A DNA stretch of 60,399 nucleotides from Arenibaculum pallidiluteum. Its GTDB lineage: Bacteria; Pseudomonadota; Alphaproteobacteria; Azospirillales; Azospirillaceae. Within the stretch, counting starts at the first letter, position 1. Every line of letters begins with the position of its first letter. Below are positions 26,706 to 35,203 of the stretch, piece after piece. The stretch spans positions 1 through 60,399 of the forward strand of contig NZ_JAFIQU010000027.1 in assembly GCF_017355985.1 (NCBI RefSeq), read 5' to 3'. Under the pieces are notes generated by a model, which was given only the letters and a program-made list of their open reading frames with translations, was not told the origin of the DNA and searched no databases. A program made the position numbers and the translations under genes.

Positions 26706-27980
26706 ATGGCTCAGCTCACGACGACGCGCGGGATCTTCCTGGCGGGCGGACCGCTGTATCCCGACCTGATCTGGGACAGCTATGTCCAGACCGGGTCCAG
26801 CCCGACGGCCCTGTCCTTCCGCTACACGCTGGGCGGTGTCGCGGTCTTCGACGGGACGATGACCGGCAGCTTCGACCTCTCGACCGGCAGCGGCACGCTG
26901 ACCGGCTTCACCTATTCCCAGCCCGCAGGGGCGGCCTTCCTGACGCTGTCGGGCCTGAACCTGCCCTTCGCCTCGTCCGACGAGCTGAACGACCGCCTCC
27001 AGGCCGCCACCCTGCTGTCCGGGAACGACGCCATCACCGGATCGGCGTTCACGGACGTCCTCATGGGCTATGCCGGGAACGATTCCATCGATGCCGGCGG
27101 CGGCTACGACCAGGTTGCCTATCTGGGGCGCTATCTCGACTACACCATCGAGCGCAACGGGTCGGTCGTCACGGTCTCGGGTCCGGGAGGCACCGACGTC
27201 CTGACGAATGTCGAGCGGATCCGCTTCGCTGATTTCATCGACCTGGGCGTGGTGCCCGGCATCCAGACGGCGCGGAGCTCGCTGGTCGGCGAGAGCGGTG
27301 GGGTGGCAGTCACGGTGGAGCAGGTCCCGATCTCCCCGGTCGAGGATCCCGTCCGCGGCACGCTCACGTCCGAGGTCCAGATCAACGGCACCGACCCCGC
27401 GGGCGGCCCTGCGCAGCTGAAGGAGGGCTGGGAGATCGGGACGCTTGCGGATCTCGACGCAGACGGGCGGTCGGAGATCTTCTTCTTCTCGCGCGCGGGC
27501 GAGGGGCAGGGAGCCGGGCTCGGCGCCAGCGCGACCTGGGAGCTCAACGCCCAGGGGCAGATCGTCGGAACCCAGACGCAATGGCAGATGCGGGTCCCCG
27601 GCTGGGATGTCGCGGGGGCGGCCGACGTGAACGGCATTCCCGGCGACGAGATCCTCCTGCAGAACATGCTGACCGGGGCGAAGGCGGTCTGGACCGACAC
27701 CAACCGCGACGGCGCGATCGATGCCGGCTACACCCTGCCCGCAATCAGCGGCACGCGGGAGCACCGCCTGGTGGGCGTCACGGACCTGGACAGGGACGGC
27801 GCGGAGGAGCTGCTGCGCTTCAACGACGCGACCGGCAGCATCTCGGCATGGGAGGCCCGGCCGGGCGCCGCAGGCGTCATCACCCTGGGTCCCCCGCAGA
27901 CCTTCCCCGATGCCGCGACCTTCGTCCAGACGGCACAGGCCACCGGGGCGACCTACGAGTTCTTCCCCTTCCTGGTCTGA
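26706..27980 (+). CDS. RTX-like protein with FG-GAP/VCBS-type repeats
   Basis: A 424-residue protein, probably secreted by a type I system since it has no signal peptide. Residues ~1-95 are a beta-rich head. A single hemolysin-type calcium-binding stretch follows (DVLMGYAGNDSIDAGGGYD, ~117-135). Then comes the common alphaproteobacterial module LDYTIERNGSVVTVSG, TDVLTNVERIRFADF. The C-terminal half (~245-420) has Asp-rich FG-GAP-like loops: LADLDADGRSEIFFF, AADVNGIPGDEILLQN, VTDLDRDGAEELLRF. ATG at 26706 follows GGGGAGGGACG. No type I secretion genes are in the window, so the exporter must be elsewhere. Function may be adhesive or surface-layer-like. Confidence 0.78.
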   Translation: MAQLTTTRGIFLAGGPLYPDLIWDSYVQTGSSPTALSFRYTLGGVAVFDGTMTGSFDLSTGSGTLTGFTYSQPAGAAFLTLSGLNLPFASSDELNDRLQAATLLSGNDAITGSAFTDVLMGYAGNDSIDAGGGYDQVAYLGRYLDYTIERNGSVVTVSGPGGTDVLTNVERIRFADFIDLGVVPGIQTARSSLVGESGGVAVTVEQVPISPVEDPVRGTLTSEVQINGTDPAGGPAQLKEGWEIGTLADLDADGRSEIFFFSRAGEGQGAGLGASATWELNAQGQIVGTQTQWQMRVPGWDVAGAADVNGIPGDEILLQNMLTGAKAVWTDTNRDGAIDAGYTLPAISGTREHRLVGVTDLDRDGAEELLRFNDATGSISAWEARPGAAGVITLGPPQTFPDAATFVQTAQATGATYEFFPFLV

Positions 27981-28007
27981 GGCCGGATCCGGGAGGGGCC
28001 GGGCCGC

Positions 28008-28931
28008 TCAACCGCCGGAGCGCAGCCAGCCCTCCACCAGGAAGCGGGCGATCGAATCGGGGCGGGGAAGGCGGAACGACCCATCGCCCTCGCTCGACAG
28101 GATCTCGTCGCGCGTGAACCAGCGGGCGTCCTCCAGCTCCTCGGGGTCGACGCGCAGCTCGGTGGTCAGGGCCTTCGCCGTGAAGCCCAGCATCACCGAG
28201 CTCGGGAAGGGCCAGGGCTGCGAGGCGACGTAGCGGATTTCGCCGACCTCCACGCCGGCCTCCTCGCGCACCTCGCGGGCGACGGCCTCCTCAAGGCTTT
28301 CGCCGGGCTCCACGAATCCCGCCAGGGTCGAGTACATGCCGGGCGGAAAGCGCGACTGGCGGCCCAGCAGCGCGCGGTCGCCGTCATGGACCAGCATGAT
28401 CACGGCGGGATCGGTTCGCGGGAAGTGGTGCGTCCCGCAGCTCTCGCGGGTGCAGTGCCGGACATGGCCGGCATCGGCGCTGACGGTCGGCGCGCCGCAG
28501 ACCCCGCAGAAGAGGTGGCGCGAATGCCACCAAGCGAGGCCGCGCGCATAGGCCAGCAGCGTCGCCTCGGGGCGCGGCAGCAGCGGGCCGAAGCCGCGCA
28601 GGTCCGAGAAGCGCCCGGCGGAGGCCAGCGCCGGGACCGCCGCGGGATCCTCGACCGCCGAGACATCGTAGGCGAAGACGGGGCCGTCCGCGCCGTTGCC
28701 CAGCAGCGCCATGTCGGACGGCGACGCGCCGAGCGCGATCGCGTCTGCGACGCTCAGGAAGCCCGCGCGCGGGCCGGACTCGCCCTCGGACATCAGGTTC
28801 TGCGTGCGCCAGATGGGCACCACGCGGGCGCCCTGCGCGGAGAGCAGCGAGGAGATCCATCCGGCGTCGCGGCGGCGCTCGGTCGCGCGGTCGAGGCCGA
28901 GGCCGGTATAAAACAGGGATGCGTCGGTCAT
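28008..28931 (-). CDS. nudC: NAD(+) diphosphatase NudC
   Basis: A 307-residue Nudix hydrolase that cleaves NAD(H) and can remove NAD caps from RNA. It has the NudC layout: an N-terminal domain, a zinc ribbon (CGVCG ... CTRESCG, residues ~145-170), the Nudix box GFVEPGESLEEAVAREVREE, and the NudC-specific SQPWPFPSSVMLGF. ATG is at 28929-28931. It is divergent from the SRP RNA and dnaX, with about 120 bases in between, and converges with the RTX-like gene. Confidence 0.95.
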   Translation of the reverse strand: MTDASLFYTGLGLDRATERRRDAGWISSLLSAQGARVVPIWRTQNLMSEGESGPRAGFLSVADAIALGASPSDMALLGNGADGPVFAYDVSAVEDPAAVPALASAGRFSDLRGFGPLLPRPEATLLAYARGLAWWHSRHLFCGVCGAPTVSADAGHVRHCTRESCGTHHFPRTDPAVIMLVHDGDRALLGRQSRFPPGMYSTLAGFVEPGESLEEAVAREVREEAGVEVGEIRYVASQPWPFPSSVMLGFTAKALTTELRVDPEELEDARWFTRDEILSSEGDGSFRLPRPDSIARFLVEGWLRSGG

Positions 28932-29049
28932 GCCCGATTCCTGGCACGGCGGGAGCCCGACCGGAAGGGCTTTGAATCGCCGGCGCCGGGCGGCTGCCCT
29001 CCGGCGATTGTCCTTGCTGCGGCAGGCCCGGATGCCCATATATGGCGAC

Positions 29050-29146
29050 GGGAGGTTGGCGGCGGACGGGCTCCTCGCCAACCCGGTCAGGTCCGGAAGG
29101 AAGCAGCCGTAACGAGTTCCGGTCCGGGTCGCTCGTCCAGCCTCCC
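29050..29146 (+). ncRNA. ffs: Signal recognition particle RNA, small bacterial type
   Basis: A 97-base 4.5S-type RNA. The outer arms GGGAGG (29050-29055) and CCTCCC (29141-29146) pair, and the conserved domain IV loop contains GGTCAGGTCCGGAAGGAAGC followed by AGCCGTAACGAG, the binding site of the Ffh M domain. It lies between nudC and dnaX on the dnaX strand, a common position in alphaproteobacteria. The exact ends are estimated from the pairing. Confidence 0.95.
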
Positions 29147-29249
29147 ACCTCAGCCCCGCCCGCCAGCCGAGCCCTTTTTCCGGTACGCGTTGCCGGCCGC
29201 AGCCACTAGACTGGCGGCCGAGGGATACGCCCGCCTCCGGAGCCTGCCG

Positions 29250-31307
29250 GTGAACGACCAGACCATCGTGACGCCAACCGACGCCGAAGGGGCCGACGCC
29301 GAAGGGGCCGCCATGGAAGCGGCCGACGCGCCGCAGGGCGCGGGCTCGCCCTACCGGGTTCTCGCGCGCAAGTACCGGCCGTCCGACTTCGGCCAGATGG
29401 TCGGGCAGGAGGCGCTGGTCCGCACGCTCACCAATGCGATCCGGTCCGGCCGGCTGGCCCATGCCTTCATGCTGACCGGCGTGCGCGGCGTCGGCAAGAC
29501 GACGACCGCCCGCATCATCGCGCGTGCGTTGAACTGCGTGGGGCCCGATGGATCGGGCGGCCCGACCGTGACGCCCTGCGGCGTCTGCGAGCATTGCACG
29601 GCCATCGCCCAGGACCGGCACGTCGACGTGATGGAGATGGACGCCGCCAGCCGCACCGGCGTCAACGACATCCGCGAGATCATCGACGGCGTCCGTTACG
29701 GCCCGGTCTCGGCGCGCTACAAGGTCTACATCATCGACGAGGTCCACATGCTCTCCACCAGCGCGTTTAACGCGCTGCTGAAGACGCTGGAGGAGCCGCC
29801 GGAGCACGCGAAGTTCGTCTTCGCCACCACCGAGATCCGCAAGGTCCCCGTGACCGTGCTGTCGCGCTGCCAGCGCTTCGACCTGCGCCGCGTCGACGCG
29901 CCGACCCTGGTCGCCCATTTCAGCCGGATCGCCGAGCGCGAGGGCGTCGAGGCCGAGGCCGAGGCGGTCGCGCTGATCGCCCGGGCGGCCGATGGATCCG
30001 TGCGCGACGGCCTTTCGCTGCTCGACCAGGCCATCGCGCTGGGCGGCGGCCGCGTCACGGCCGTCCAGGTGCGCGACATGCTGGGCCTGGCCGACCGCAC
30101 CCGGGTGGTCGAGCTGTTCGAGGCTACCATGGGCGGCCGGCCGCGCGACGCGCTGGACATCCTGGCGGACCTGCACCGGGCCGGTGCGGACCCGGTCGTG
30201 GTGATGCAGGACCTGCTGGACCTCACCCATTTCCTGACGCGCCTGAAGGTCGTGCCCGAGACCGCCCAGGACCCGGCCACGCCGGAGATCGAGCGGACCC
30301 AGGGGGCGGCGCTCGCCCAACGCCTGTCCATGCCGGTGCTGAGCCGTGCCTGGCAGCTCCTGCTGAAGGGGCTCGGGGAGGTGCAGACCGCCCCGGTGCC
30401 CATCGATGCGGCCGAGATGGTGATCGTGCGCCTGGCCTACGCGGCCGACCTGCCTGCGCCTGCGGACCTGATCCGCCAGCTCCAGGGCGCCTCGTCCGGC
30501 GGCGTCGGCGGCGCTCCCCCCGGTGGCCAGGGCGGGGGCCCCGTCCAGGGCGGAGGGGGCGGCGCGCGGGCGTCCGTGGCGGCGCCCGCCGCCGCGCAGG
30601 CGTCCCAGGCCATGGCCCAGCCCGTTTCCCATGCGCAGCCGCTGGCGACCCAGGCGGCGCAGCCGCTGGCGACCCAGGCGGCGCGGCCGCGTGCTCATCT
30701 TGCGGTCGCGGCGGATCCCGCGCCGGCCGCCGTGCCCGAGGGGGCCATGCCGGCCGAGGGACGGCAGCCGGACCAGGTCCGGCCTGTGGCGGTGCCGGAA
30801 CCCGCGCCCGATGCCGAGGCGGCGCTGGCGCCGATGCCGCGGACCTATGCCGAGGTGGTCGCGCTGTTCGAGGAGCGGAAGGAGATTCATCTCTGGATGT
30901 CCCTCTACAACTACGTGCATCCCGTCCGCTGCGAGCCCGGCCTGCTGGAGATCCGGCCGGGGCGGGACGCGGTGCCGAACCTCGCGGGCCGCGTCGGCGC
31001 GCTGCTGACCGAATGGACCGGCCGGCGCTGGATGGTCTCGGTCTCGGGCGCCCCCGGCGAGGCTCCCCTGGCCGAGCAGAAGCGCAGCGCCGAGCAGGCC
31101 AAGCTGGAGGAGGCGTCGCGCCATCCGCTGGTGCGTGCGGTGCTGGACGCCTTCCCCGGGGCGGCGCTGCAGCTGCGCGAGGTGGCCGACCCGGCGGCCG
31201 GGGCCGCGGGCGCGGACGGGCTCGGCGACGAGCTTGCGGACGGTTCCGAGGATCCCGACCTGATCGTTGAAAGCGCGTCCTGGATGGAAGACGAAGGAGA
31301 GTTCTGA
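29250..31307 (+). CDS. dnaX: DNA polymerase III subunits gamma/tau
   Basis: A 685-residue clamp-loader ATPase. SPYRVLARKYRPSDFGQMVG opens the AAA+ domain. Walker A is GVRGVGKTTT. A zinc module (CVGPDGSGG...CGVCEHC) follows, then YIIDEVHMLS (Walker B) and the sensor region TVLSRCQRFDLRR. Domain III ends near residue 400. A Gly/Pro/Gln/Ala-rich linker (~410-525) contains an exact 24-bp duplication. The C-terminal ~150 residues (PRTYAEVVALFEERKEIHLW) correspond to the tau end that contacts the polymerase and helicase. I chose GTG at 29250; ATG at 29313 is possible because conservation starts after it. No slippery frameshift site is evident. ybaB follows after three bases. Confidence 0.95.
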   Translation: MNDQTIVTPTDAEGADAEGAAMEAADAPQGAGSPYRVLARKYRPSDFGQMVGQEALVRTLTNAIRSGRLAHAFMLTGVRGVGKTTTARIIARALNCVGPDGSGGPTVTPCGVCEHCTAIAQDRHVDVMEMDAASRTGVNDIREIIDGVRYGPVSARYKVYIIDEVHMLSTSAFNALLKTLEEPPEHAKFVFATTEIRKVPVTVLSRCQRFDLRRVDAPTLVAHFSRIAEREGVEAEAEAVALIARAADGSVRDGLSLLDQAIALGGGRVTAVQVRDMLGLADRTRVVELFEATMGGRPRDALDILADLHRAGADPVVVMQDLLDLTHFLTRLKVVPETAQDPATPEIERTQGAALAQRLSMPVLSRAWQLLLKGLGEVQTAPVPIDAAEMVIVRLAYAADLPAPADLIRQLQGASSGGVGGAPPGGQGGGPVQGGGGGARASVAAPAAAQASQAMAQPVSHAQPLATQAAQPLATQAARPRAHLAVAADPAPAAVPEGAMPAEGRQPDQVRPVAVPEPAPDAEAALAPMPRTYAEVVALFEERKEIHLWMSLYNYVHPVRCEPGLLEIRPGRDAVPNLAGRVGALLTEWTGRRWMVSVSGAPGEAPLAEQKRSAEQAKLEEASRHPLVRAVLDAFPGAALQLREVADPAAGAAGADGLGDELADGSEDPDLIVESASWMEDEGEF
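30633..30680 (+). repeat. 24-bp tandem duplication in the dnaX linker
   Basis: Two exact adjacent 24-base copies (30633-30656, 30657-30680) encode AQPLATQA twice in the low-complexity linker. The frame is kept, so it is probably a slippage product in a region with little structural constraint. Confidence 0.85.
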
Positions 31308-31310
31308 GCG

Positions 31311-31634
31311 ATGAAGAACCTTGGCCAGATGATGAAGCAGGCGCAGCAGATGCAGCAGCGCATGCAGGAGATGCAGCAGAAGCTGGCCGAGGTCGAGGCG
31401 ACCGGCCAGGCCGGCGGCGGCATGGTGACGGTCGTGGTGAACGGCAAGGGCGACCTGCGCAAGGTCAAGCTCGACAAGTCCGTGGTCGACCCCGAGGACA
31501 CCGAGGTGCTGGAGGACCTGCTGGTCGCCGCCTTCAACGATGCCAAGCAGAAGGTCGAGCGCCACGTCGCCGACGAGACACAGAAGCTGATGGGCGGACT
31601 GAACCTGCCGCCCGGCTTCAAGCTTCCGTTCTGA
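31311..31634 (+). CDS. ybaB: Nucleoid-associated protein, YbaB/EbfC family
   Basis: A 107-residue DNA-binding protein that acts as a dimer on the nucleoid. It opens with a long Met/Gln-rich helix (MKNLGQMMKQAQQMQQRMQE), followed by the beta strand GGGMVTVVVNGKGDLRKVKL and DLLVAAFNDAKQKVE. The size and order are standard. It sits three bases behind dnaX and before recR, the conserved dnaX-ybaB-recR arrangement. Confidence 0.96.
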   Translation: MKNLGQMMKQAQQMQQRMQEMQQKLAEVEATGQAGGGMVTVVVNGKGDLRKVKLDKSVVDPEDTEVLEDLLVAAFNDAKQKVERHVADETQKLMGGLNLPPGFKLPF

Positions 31635-31639
31635 CACGC

Positions 31640-31670
31640 CGCCCCCCGCCGGAGACACCGGCGGGGGGCG
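31640..31670 (+). terminator. Strong hairpin between ybaB and recR
   Basis: A perfect 13-bp stem (arms 31640-31652 and 31658-31670; core GCCCCCCGCCGG) closed by AGACA. Only CTTTCC follows, so it may act as a partial terminator or RNA-processing signal that lowers recR expression relative to dnaX-ybaB. Confidence 0.6.
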
Positions 31671-31685
31671 CTTTCCGGGAACACG

Positions 31686-32279
31686 ATGAACAGCCCCGAG
31701 ATCGAACGCCTGATCCAGCTGCTTGCCAAGCTGCCGGGTCTGGGTCCCCGTTCCGCGCGCCGCGTGGCGCTCCATCTGATGAAGAAGCGGGACGGGCTGC
31801 TGACCCCCCTGGCCGAGGCGCTGGGGGCCGCGGCCGAGGCGGTCCGTACCTGCTCGGTATGCGGGAACCTTGACACCCGCGATCCCTGCCACGTCTGCAC
31901 GGACCCGCGGCGCGACCAGTCGACCCTGTGCGTGGTCGAGGAGGTCGGCGACCTGTGGGCGCTGGAGCGCACGAATTCCTTCAAGGGGCTCTACCACGTG
32001 CTCGGCGGCACCCTGTCGGCGCTGGAGGGGATCGGCCCCGATGACCTGTCCATCGCGGCGCTGGTGAACCGCGCCCGCAGGCCGGAGGTGAGCGAGGTGA
32101 TCCTGGCCCTCAACGCGACGGTCGAGGGGCAGACCACCGCTCATTACGTGACCGACCGCCTGACGGAGTGCGACGTGACGGTATCGCGCCTGGCCCACGG
32201 CGTGCCGGTGGGCGGCGAGCTCGACTATCTCGACGAGGGGACGCTGACCGCGGCGCTGCGGGCCCGCCGGCCTTTCTGA
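31686..32279 (+). CDS. recR: Recombination mediator protein RecR
   Basis: A 197-residue protein of the RecFOR pathway that loads RecA at gaps. The helix-hairpin-helix is [19 protein letters not shown]. The four-Cys zinc finger is [18 protein letters not shown] (57-74). The Toprim domain starts [14 protein letters not shown] and continues with [17 protein letters not shown]. The C-terminal Walker-B-like tail is [19 protein letters not shown] is at 31686, 16 bases after the hairpin. It converges with the MFS gene 33 bases away. Confidence 0.97.
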   Translation: MNSPEIERLIQLLAKLPGLGPRSARRVALHLMKKRDGLLTPLAEALGAAAEAVRTCSVCGNLDTRDPCHVCTDPRRDQSTLCVVEEVGDLWALERTNSFKGLYHVLGGTLSALEGIGPDDLSIAALVNRARRPEVSEVILALNATVEGQTTAHYVTDRLTECDVTVSRLAHGVPVGGELDYLDEGTLTAALRARRPF

Positions 32280-32312
32280 GCCCGCGCGGCACGGAGACGG
32301 ACGCGGCGGCCC

Positions 32313-33548
32313 TCAGGCCGGCGTGGCCGCGGCCGGCGCGCGGGGCGCCGCCTTCCGGACGAGCAGCGCCGACAGGATCGTGGCGCCCAGGCTCGCGGCG
32401 ATCAAAGTCATCGCGGCCGCCGGGCGCCCGCCGTCCAGCAGCAGGCCGAGCACCAGCGGCGCGAGGCACGCGCCCAGGTCGAGGCCGGAATAGACGAAGC
32501 CGAACACCTTGCCCGTGGCGCCGGCCGGCGCCGAGGAGCGCACGAGCATGTCGCGCGCCGGGGTCGTCGCGCCCGCAAGGAAGCCCGCGAGACCGATCGT
32601 GGCGAACAGCGCGACCGCCCCCATGGGGACGTGCCCGACGGCGAGCAGCATCGCGGCGGCCCCGGCGAGGCCCAGCGCGACCATGGTTTCGTGACGGTCG
32701 GTCCGCCCCGCGACGATGCCGCCCGCCAACGTCCCCGCACCATTGGCGATCATGTAGCCCGTCAGCATCAGGCTGGCCGTCGCCAGGTCCACCGCGTGCA
32801 GCTCGGGCAGGGCCGTGGGCAGGAAGGTCTGCACGCCGGTCAGCGACACCGAGAGCAGCGCGAAATAGGCGAAGCAGGTCAGGATCGGCACGGTGATCAG
32901 AACGCCGCCCGGACCCTGCCGGGCGCCGTCCTCCCGGGGCGTCGGCGCCGCTTGGCGCGGGGTCACGTCGAGCGTCTGCCGCGATGCCGCCAGGACCAGC
33001 GCGACCACGAGCCCGAAGGCGCCCACCGCGCCCAGGGCGAAGGTCCAGGATAGGGAGGCGGCGAGGAACAGGAGCACGGCCGGCGCCGCCGCCCAGCCGA
33101 GAACGCCGCCCAGCGTGTGGATGCTGTAGGCCAGCGCCATGCGCCGCGGCGTCACCGCATGGGTCAGGATCGCGTAGTCCGCGGGGTGGAAGACGCTGTT
33201 GCCGAGCCCTGCCAGGATCATCAGCGGCGCGAAGAGCCAGAACGAGGTCACCAGGCTGCCGAGCGCCACGCTGCCCGCCAGCAGCAGGAAGCCCCCCACG
33301 AGCACCCTGTGGGCGCCGAACCGGTCCACCAGGAACCCCGACGGCGTCTGCGCCAGCCCGGAGGCGGCGTAGAACAGCGTCATGACCAGCCCGAGCTCGG
33401 CATAGCTGACATCGAAGTTGCCGCGAAGAACCGGGAACAGCGGCGGCAGGACGAGCTGGAAAAAATGGCTGAAGAAATGGCCGATGCCGACCAGCGCGAT
33501 GACTTTCGTGTCCCCGGTCTTCTTCTTTTCGGGCCTGGTGGGCGGCAT
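32313..33548 (-). CDS. MFS transporter, fosmidomycin-resistance (Fsr)-like
   Basis: A 411-residue protein with twelve predicted membrane helices and a central cytoplasmic loop (~200-220). The first helix, ALVGIGHFFSHFFQLVLPPL, with DVSYAELGLVMTLFYAASGL and GFLVDRFGAHRVLVGG, resembles the Fsr branch of drug exporters. Loop 2-3 carries the MFS motif A-like DRFGAHR. The substrate is not deducible. ATG at 33548 gives a compact start; an upstream extension to 33803 has no hydrophobic or domain content. It is transcribed alone, convergent with recR. Confidence 0.85.
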   Translation of the reverse strand: MPPTRPEKKKTGDTKVIALVGIGHFFSHFFQLVLPPLFPVLRGNFDVSYAELGLVMTLFYAASGLAQTPSGFLVDRFGAHRVLVGGFLLLAGSVALGSLVTSFWLFAPLMILAGLGNSVFHPADYAILTHAVTPRRMALAYSIHTLGGVLGWAAAPAVLLFLAASLSWTFALGAVGAFGLVVALVLAASRQTLDVTPRQAAPTPREDGARQGPGGVLITVPILTCFAYFALLSVSLTGVQTFLPTALPELHAVDLATASLMLTGYMIANGAGTLAGGIVAGRTDRHETMVALGLAGAAAMLLAVGHVPMGAVALFATIGLAGFLAGATTPARDMLVRSSAPAGATGKVFGFVYSGLDLGACLAPLVLGLLLDGGRPAAAMTLIAASLGATILSALLVRKAAPRAPAAATPA

Positions 33549-33738
33549 TCGGGGTTCGGTCTGCTGCTGAGGGCGTGCGGCGGCGTTGCCGCCTGGCGCT
33601 GGGTATACAGCCGCAGCGGGCGGGTTTCGCCATTCCGATAACGCATGGCTGATGGTTCGGGCGCCCAGCCGCGCGGCCAAGCGCCGTCGCCATTCCGGAC
33701 GCGTCGCCGCGCCGGTCCCGCCGGCGCGGCGGCCCGTC

Positions 33739-34623
33739 CTACGGCGTGGTCCGCGGTATGGCGCCGGGCGCCACGACCCGGCGGTACAGGTGCCAGGTGG
33801 CATGCCCCAGCACCGGCATCACCACGATCAGGCCGACCAGCAGCGGGATCGATCCGATCACCAGCCCTGCCGTGACGATCAGGCCCCATACCGCCATGGT
33901 TCCGGGATTCGCCATTACCGCGCGGACCGACGTCCAGACCGCCGTCGCCACCCCGACGCGCCGGTCGAGCAGGAGCGGGAAGGAGACGACGCTGATGGTC
34001 AGGACCAGCACGGCGAAAAGGAATCCGACCCCGACGCCGGCGATGATCAGCGTCCAGCCCTGAGACGTGGTGAACACCTCGTTCAGGAAGGACCCCATGT
34101 CTGCCGGCGGCGCCGGGCCGAGGGTCGCGGCATAGATCGCCTGGGCTGCCAGGAGCCACGCCAGGAAGATCGCCAGCAGCACCAGCCCCAGGCCGAGGAT
34201 CGCGCCGAAGGAGGGCGACCAGAGCACGCCGAAGGCGTCGGCCCAGGAGACCGGCAGGCCCTCCTCCCGCCGGCGGCTCATCTCGTAGAGACCGATCGCG
34301 GCGAAGGGGCCGATCAGGGCGAAGCCCGAGGCCAGCGGGAAGAGCATCTGCAGCATGTCGCCGCCGAAGAGAGCCGCCAGGAGCAGGCCTGCGACGGGAT
34401 AGATCAGGCACACGAAGATGACGTCGGTCCGGTAGACGCCGAAATCCTCGAAGCCCTTCGACAGGGCGTATTTCAGGTCGGCGACGCCGATCCTGCGGAT
34501 GGACGGGGTCAGCGCATTAACGCCCTGGCCGTCCCCGTAGGCGGCGCGTCCGCCCGAGGCCGCCGCCCGAGACAAGCTCGTGGCCTGATGGTAGCTCCAT
34601 TCAATGGGATTGCGGATGGTCAT
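33739..34623 (-). CDS. DUF2189 membrane protein
   Basis: A 294-residue integral membrane protein with about six or seven helices. The N-terminal soluble part includes IRRIGVADLKYALSKGFEDF, and the mark of the family follows (SGFALIGPFAAIGLYEMSRR). Later helices end with VVMPVLGHATWHLYRRVV. DUF2189 proteins are widespread in alphaproteobacteria, and their role is unknown. ATG at 34623 is chosen over 34629 because GGGAGG lies seven bases in front of it. Confidence 0.87.
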   Translation of the reverse strand: MTIRNPIEWSYHQATSLSRAAASGGRAAYGDGQGVNALTPSIRRIGVADLKYALSKGFEDFGVYRTDVIFVCLIYPVAGLLLAALFGGDMLQMLFPLASGFALIGPFAAIGLYEMSRRREEGLPVSWADAFGVLWSPSFGAILGLGLVLLAIFLAWLLAAQAIYAATLGPAPPADMGSFLNEVFTTSQGWTLIIAGVGVGFLFAVLVLTISVVSFPLLLDRRVGVATAVWTSVRAVMANPGTMAVWGLIVTAGLVIGSIPLLVGLIVVMPVLGHATWHLYRRVVAPGAIPRTTP

Positions 34624-34923
34624 GCACATGCCTCCCGAACGGGCAGTTCGGAGGGGCGCAGATCAGCCATGACAGCATGCCCGGTCGGCTGCCGGTCACG
34701 ACACGCCGCGACCCGCCAAGTCAGCGAAGCATACTCCCGCAGCCGGAGAGCGGGCCTGCAATTAAGGGCGGCACCCGCCGGAAATATCGTATCTCAGTTC
34801 CATCCTGCAGCCCGCTGTTCACCGTCCCCGGTCTTCTACCTGTCGTCTGGGAAATGAAACGAGGGACGACGCCGGCGGTTCTTGGATTGTGACGCTCGCC
34901 TTGCCTTGAGGAGGTCGCGGGCC
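34624..34923. other. Divergent intergenic region
   Basis: A 300-base gap between the DUF2189 gene and the small membrane protein. It should hold promoters for both directions. The stretch near 34785-34860 is less G+C-rich (for example AAATATCGTATCTCAG). I see no gene or clear repeat. Confidence 0.4.
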
Positions 34924-35160
34924 ATGCTGCACCAGATAACCGGACCGGTGTTTCTTTGCGCTGCCGTTGTGCTCGTGCTGATCGGCCTAGCCTGGGCGGT
35001 CGGCGGGTACGACGGCATGAGCCTCGGAGCCGGCCTTGCGCTGACGCTGGGGATCGCGGCGCCCGTCGCGGTCGGCTTCGCCTTCATGGAGATCATCGTC
35101 AAGGGCCGGCGCAGCCGGCGCGACAGGATGGTGGACCGCACCCGCGGAAGCGACGGCTAG
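34924..35160 (+). CDS. Small membrane protein of unknown function
   Basis: A 78-residue protein with two hydrophobic helices (FLCAAVVLVLIGLAWAVGG and GAGLALTLGIAAPVAVGFAF) and a positively charged tail (KGRRSRRDRMVDRTR), so both ends are probably cytoplasmic. GAGGAGG lies upstream of the ATG. I do not recognise a family. It converges with the glycosyltransferase gene at 35204. Confidence 0.65.
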   Translation: MLHQITGPVFLCAAVVLVLIGLAWAVGGYDGMSLGAGLALTLGIAAPVAVGFAFMEIIVKGRRSRRDRMVDRTRGSDG

Positions 35161-35203
35161 GGGCGCCGCTTCCGGATCCCGGACGGCGGCGCCCCTGACC
35201 GTG

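Noticed and set aside
29250..31307. Programmed frameshift in dnaX giving a separate gamma form
   Set aside because: I see no A-rich slippery heptamer followed by a stop in the shifted frame; the whole frame is open to the tau C-terminus.
28932..32198. Very long antisense open frame covering the minus strand opposite dnaX, ybaB and recR
   Set aside because: It is a high-G+C shadow; the plus strand carries well-known genes with strong motifs. Only the 28008-28931 part (nudC) is real.
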